Shown one piece after another: positions 6,442 to 9,487 of a stretch of DNA of 9,487 nucleotides. Numbering within the stretch: position 1 is the first letter of the stretch; every line of letters starts with the position of its first letter. The stretch covers positions 1 to 9,487 of the forward strand of contig JBBAFB010000087.1 of assembly GCA_041655595.1 (NCBI GenBank), written 5' to 3'. This DNA is from JBBAFB01 sp041655595. GTDB lineage: Bacteria > Bacillota > DULZ01. The notes under the pieces were generated by a model. That model did not search any database, was not told the origin of the DNA, and saw only the letters and a list, made by a program, of their open reading frames with translations. Both the position numbers and the translations under genes were made by a program.

Positions 6442-7200
6442 TTATGCCTCCCTCCCAAGATAGGCTTCTATTACTCTGGGGTTTTGCTTAATCTCGGCGG
6501 GAACACCTTCCGCAATAACTTTGCCGTAATCCAGCACGTAAATACGCTCGCAAATTTTCATTACCAAGGACATATCATGCTCAATTAATAAAATGGTCAA
6601 GTTAAATTGCTGCCGAATTTGAGCAATTAAATCCATTAGCTCCTGAGTCTCCTGGGGGTTCATCCCGGCCGCGGGCTCGTCTAATAATAACAGTCTGGGA
6701 TTTGCAGCCAAAGCCCTGGCAATTTCCAGATGTCTTTGCTCGCCATAAGGAAGATTTTTGGCCAACTCTTCGGCCTTTTGGGCCAAACCAAAAACCTCCA
6801 ACAGCTCCATTGCTGCCCGGGTAGTCTTTTTCTCCCCCCGAAAATAACCGGGTAAGCGCAAAAAAGCATTGGCAACACTGTATCTGTCATGCCAGTGATA
6901 GGCCACCTTTACATTATCTAAGACTGTCATGGTACTAAACAAACGAATATTTTGAAAGGTTCTCGAAACCCCTCTGGCGGTAATTTGGTACGGCTTTAAT
7001 CGGGCCAAAGATTTTCCTTCAAAGGCCATTTCACCGGAAGAAGGCAGGTAAACCCCGGTTAACAAATTAAACACTGTAGTTTTGCCGGCTCCGTTGGGAC
7101 CGATAAGCCCAATAAGTTCTCCCTCTTTAATTTCCAAATCAACATTAGAAACGGCAGTTAAACCCCCAAAGGTTTTAGTCAGCCTGTTTACGATAAGCAT
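6442..7200 (-). CDS. livG: Branched-chain amino acid ABC transporter ATP-binding protein LivG
   Basis: Second ATPase of the Liv importer. With ATG 7200 as start (252 aa, MLIVNRLTKTFGGL), Walker A GPNGAGKT is at 34-41, the Q-loop SRTFQNIRLF around Q83, the family-specific signature LPYGEQRHLEIARAL at 150-164 (in place of LSGGQ, as usual for LivG), Walker B LLLLDEP at 170-176 and the H-loop IEHD around H208. The frame can be extended nine codons to a TTG at 7227, but that extension contains the AGGAGGGGG ribosome binding site, so the ATG is preferred. This start lies inside livM: the genes overlap by 26 bases, consistent with tight co-expression. Confidence 0.95.
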   Translation of the reverse strand: MLIVNRLTKTFGGLTAVSNVDLEIKEGELIGLIGPNGAGKTTVFNLLTGVYLPSSGEMAFEGKSLARLKPYQITARGVSRTFQNIRLFSTMTVLDNVKVAYHWHDRYSVANAFLRLPGYFRGEKKTTRAAMELLEVFGLAQKAEELAKNLPYGEQRHLEIARALAANPRLLLLDEPAAGMNPQETQELMDLIAQIRQQFNLTILLIEHDMSLVMKICERIYVLDYGKVIAEGVPAEIKQNPRVIEAYLGREA

Positions 7201-8146
7201 CTTTGCCAACCCCCTCCTTTTTCCCAAGCAAGGTCCTTAAAGTAAACTCCTTGGTTCCCAAAAGACCTTGGGGACGGAAAATCATCACTACAACCAGTAA
7301 GGCGGCATAGATAACCATACGAATTGCTCCCAGACTTTGAAGGGTTGCATTTAGGATAGTGACTGCAGCAGCAGCAATCACTGAACCGGTTATACTGCCC
7401 AAACCACCAAAAACCACCATAACCAAAGCATCAAAGGATCTCATAAAGGTAAAAGTTGCAGGTCTGATCAAATAGAAATAGTGAGCATAAAGGCCGCCGG
7501 CTATTCCCGCAAAGAAGGCCCCTACGCTAAAAGCCATCACCTTATAACGAGTGGTATTGATTCCCATTACATCAGCGGCAATCTCATTTTCTCTAATGGC
7601 GATACAAGCCCTGCCGTGGGTAGAATCGATAAAGTTTTTTATCAACAGTACGGAAGCAACAGTAAAGGCGAAAAGCCACGGCCAGTTGGTCAGTTTAGGT
7701 ATCCCATTAATGCCGGCCGCACCTCCAACATAATCTATATTAACTAATAAACCGCGAATAATCTCACCAAAGCCCAGGGTAGCAATAGCTAAATAGTCTC
7801 CCCTCAGCCTTAGGGTTGGCAACCCAATCAAAAGACCGACAAAACAGGCTGCAAGGGCCCCTAAAACAATTGCAAAGAAAAAGGGCAACCCCATATTCAT
7901 AGTTAAGACAGTCGAAACGTAGGCACCAATTGCCATAAAACCCGCGTGTCCCAAAGCAAGCTGTCCAGTAAAACCTACAATTACGTTTAAGCTCACTGCT
8001 AAAATAATATTAATACCCATCCAAATCAAATTAACCTGCTGAAAAGGGTTGATAAGATTTATTTTAATGGCATAGGCAATGGCAAAATAAAGAGCTACTA
8101 AAACAGCGGTAATTGCTAGATTCTTTTTAAGTCCCAATGCCTTCAC
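7175..8146 (-). CDS. livM: Branched-chain amino acid ABC transporter permease LivM
   Basis: Integral membrane subunit that forms the channel with LivH. The 323-aa protein has roughly eight to ten hydrophobic segments. The family motif NVIVGFTGQLALGHAGFMAIGAY is centred on residues 54-76, the cytoplasmic loop that docks the ATPases (IRENEIAADVMGINTTRYK) lies near 184-202, and the C-terminal RPQGLLG is at 291-297. The start is GTG at 8146, immediately after the livH TAG, with only a weak upstream Shine-Dalgarno (GGAGAG); a TTG three codons later is an alternative. Expression probably depends on translational coupling to livH. Confidence 0.95.
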   Translation of the reverse strand: MKALGLKKNLAITAVLVALYFAIAYAIKINLINPFQQVNLIWMGINIILAVSLNVIVGFTGQLALGHAGFMAIGAYVSTVLTMNMGLPFFFAIVLGALAACFVGLLIGLPTLRLRGDYLAIATLGFGEIIRGLLVNIDYVGGAAGINGIPKLTNWPWLFAFTVASVLLIKNFIDSTHGRACIAIRENEIAADVMGINTTRYKVMAFSVGAFFAGIAGGLYAHYFYLIRPATFTFMRSFDALVMVVFGGLGSITGSVIAAAAVTILNATLQSLGAIRMVIYAALLVVVMIFRPQGLLGTKEFTLRTLLGKKEGVGKDAYRKQAD

Positions 8147-9031
8147 CTACACTTTCTCTCCGGTATCTTTGCCAAACAAACCGGAAGGCTTTACAATTAA
8201 AATAATGATTAAAATAGCAAAAACAACAACATCCCTGTATGTGGTGCTCCAATATCCGCTTACTAAAGCTTCTATAATACCCAGTAAAAAACCCCCCGCC
8301 ATAGCGCCGGGAATAATTCCGATTCCCCCTAGGACTGCAGCAACAAATGCTTTTAGCCCCGGCATCAAGCCCATCAAAGGATGAACCGTTTGATAATACA
8401 GGCCCAGTAGCACACCTGCTACCGCAGCAAAAGCGCTACCTATCGCAAAGGTAACAGAAATAATGTTATCCACGTTAATGCCCATCATTAAGGCTGCATC
8501 TCTGTCGTGGGAAACAGCCCTCATGGCCTTACCCGTTTTTGTTTTATTTACAATATAGTTTAAAAACAACATCATCACAATAGTAACTGCCAATATTAAT
8601 AATTGGTAACTGGTAATGGTGATTTTATCGCCTAAAAAGTGAAAGGCTTTTTTAGGAATGACTTGGGGAAAAGCTTGATAGCTTGTGCCAAGGATCTGTA
8701 AGCCCCCGTTTTGCAGCAGCAATGACATGCCGATTGCCGTAATTAAAACCGCCAAGCGGCCTGAACCCCGTAACGGTTTATACGCTACCCTCTCTATTAA
8801 AACCCCCAAAATAACAGATGCCAACATGGCCAGGAGCATGGCAAAAAACAGGTTGAAACCAAAGATCGTAATGGCAAAAAACCCAACAAAAGCTCCCACC
8901 ATGAGGATTTCACCGTGGGCAAAATTGATCAATTGAATAATACCATAAACCATGGTATAACCCAGCGCGATTAAGGCATAGATACTGCCTAGGGAAATAC
9001 CGTTTAAAAATTGTGCAAAAAATAGTTCCAT
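8147..9031 (-). CDS. livH: Branched-chain amino acid ABC transporter permease LivH
   Basis: Partner membrane permease, 294 aa, with about eight hydrophobic segments. It starts MELFFAQFLNGISLGSIYAL and carries the conserved GYTMVYGIIQLINFAHGEI (NFAHG at 36-40), the ATPase-docking loop VSHDRDAALMMGIN near 173-186, and the C-terminal VKPSGLFGK. I chose ATG 9031, which has AGGGGTG at 9037-9043 five bases upstream. The frame extends 20 codons further to 9091, but that leader would include the ribosome binding site and would run through the hairpin after livK, and it looks unlike the family's N-terminus. Follows livK after about 86 bases. Confidence 0.95.
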   Translation of the reverse strand: MELFFAQFLNGISLGSIYALIALGYTMVYGIIQLINFAHGEILMVGAFVGFFAITIFGFNLFFAMLLAMLASVILGVLIERVAYKPLRGSGRLAVLITAIGMSLLLQNGGLQILGTSYQAFPQVIPKKAFHFLGDKITITSYQLLILAVTIVMMLFLNYIVNKTKTGKAMRAVSHDRDAALMMGINVDNIISVTFAIGSAFAAVAGVLLGLYYQTVHPLMGLMPGLKAFVAAVLGGIGIIPGAMAGGFLLGIIEALVSGYWSTTYRDVVVFAILIIILIVKPSGLFGKDTGEKV

Positions 9032-9052
9032 GCTTTCACCCCTATGTGAGCC

Positions 9053-9099
9053 CGAAAAATAAATAAAACAGGAAGAGGGGGCAAAACCCACCCCTTCCT
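9053..9099 (-). terminator. Stem-loop with U-rich tail between livK and livH
   Basis: On the minus strand AGGAAGGGG (from 9099) pairs with CCCCTCTTCCT (to 9070) in a stem of about 11-12 bp with one bulge or mismatch and a TTTTG loop, followed by the T-rich stretch TGTTTTATTTATTTTT (9069-9054). It has the form of an intrinsic terminator inside the operon. Partial termination, or protection of the upstream message end, would give more binding protein than membrane subunits, which is common for such systems. That use is inferred. Confidence 0.7.
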
Positions 9100-9117
9100 T
9101 TTAAAGCCTAATAACTT

Positions 9118-9487
9118 TTACTCAGCAGCAATTTTTGTTTTCAAGACTTGTTTTCCGTCTACCATCTCAATAATAGCCACTTCTTTAACAGGGTTATGCA
9201 GTTCATTAAGGCTCATGGTGCCTGTAACTGCCTCAAAACCTTTGGTTTCTTCCAAAGCTTTTTTAATTGCTTCCGGCTCGGCCTTGCCTGCTCTGTTTAT
9301 TGCATCGGCAATCAGGTAGCCCGCATCGTAACCCAGAGCCGCAAAACCATCGGGCTCATCCCCGTGTTTTTCTTTGTAGGCATTAACAAAGTTCTGAATC
9401 TTAGGACTGGGGTCCTGAGTGGAATAATGGTTCGTAAAGTAAGTATTATTCAAATTCTCAGCACCGGCAATCTTTACCAAGTCGGGG
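9118..9487 (-). CDS. livK: Branched-chain amino acid ABC transporter substrate-binding protein LivK, C-terminal part
   Basis: The C-terminal 122 residues of a periplasmic-binding-type-1 amino acid receptor; the N-terminus, including any lipoprotein signal, lies beyond the right edge. The frame continues past the TTG at 9480 to the edge without a stop, so that TTG is not the start. Typical features are YFTNHYSTQDPSPKIQNF, the YKEKHGDEPDGFAALGYDAGYLIADAI block shared by Leu/Ile/Val-binding proteins, KKALEETKGFEAVTGTMSLN, and the final strand VAIIEMVDGKQV. It would bind the amino acid outside the membrane and pass it to LivH-LivM. The exact substrate cannot be told from this part; family members bind Leu, Ile, Val, or other amides and amino acids. 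Confidence 0.93.
   Translation of the reverse strand, partial: PDLVKIAGAENLNNTYFTNHYSTQDPSPKIQNFVNAYKEKHGDEPDGFAALGYDAGYLIADAINRAGKAEPEAIKKALEETKGFEAVTGTMSLNELHNPVKEVAIIEMVDGKQVLKTKIAAE

Overview
The window looks like a chromosomal segment of a low-to-mid-GC Gram-positive anaerobe in class Clostridia, plausibly the Desulfotomaculum/Peptococcaceae group. That placement is an inference. It rests on strong GGAGG-type ribosome binding sites, many GTG/TTG starts, SelA and SelB of clostridial type, and a CBS-CBS-ACT protein attached to a branched-chain amino acid transporter. No transposase, integrase, CRISPR array, rRNA or tRNA was found.

Layout. (1) Bases 1-522, minus strand: the first 174 codons of an unrecognised protein whose 3' end lies beyond the left edge. 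(2) Bases 737-1424, plus strand: a two-gene unit made of a small coiled-coil protein and an SCP2-type lipid-binding protein. (3) Bases 1425-1541: an intergenic spacer between convergent genes, almost filled by a long inverted repeat with perfect 27-bp arms. (4) Bases 1542-4877, minus strand: selA-selB, which make Sec-tRNA(Sec) and deliver it to the ribosome for selenocysteine insertion at UGA. A good extended -10 promoter lies in front of selA. (5) Bases 5059-9487, minus strand: an ABC transporter operon for branched-chain or related amino acids, read livK (partial)-livH-livM-livG-livF, followed by a CBS/ACT-domain regulator of the AcuB type. The operon ends in an intrinsic terminator whose T-tract overlaps the -35 of the selA promoter.

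How the parts work together. LivK captures the amino acid outside the cell, LivH and LivM form the channel, and LivG and LivF hydrolyse ATP. The co-transcribed CBS/ACT protein has two kinds of small-ligand domain and may sense adenylates and amino acids, but its target is unknown. SelA and SelB form a separate unit; selC (tRNA-Sec) and selD are not in the window. Most of the window is ordinary housekeeping and transport. The parts least explained by known families are the truncated gene at the left edge and the 27-bp-arm inverted repeat.
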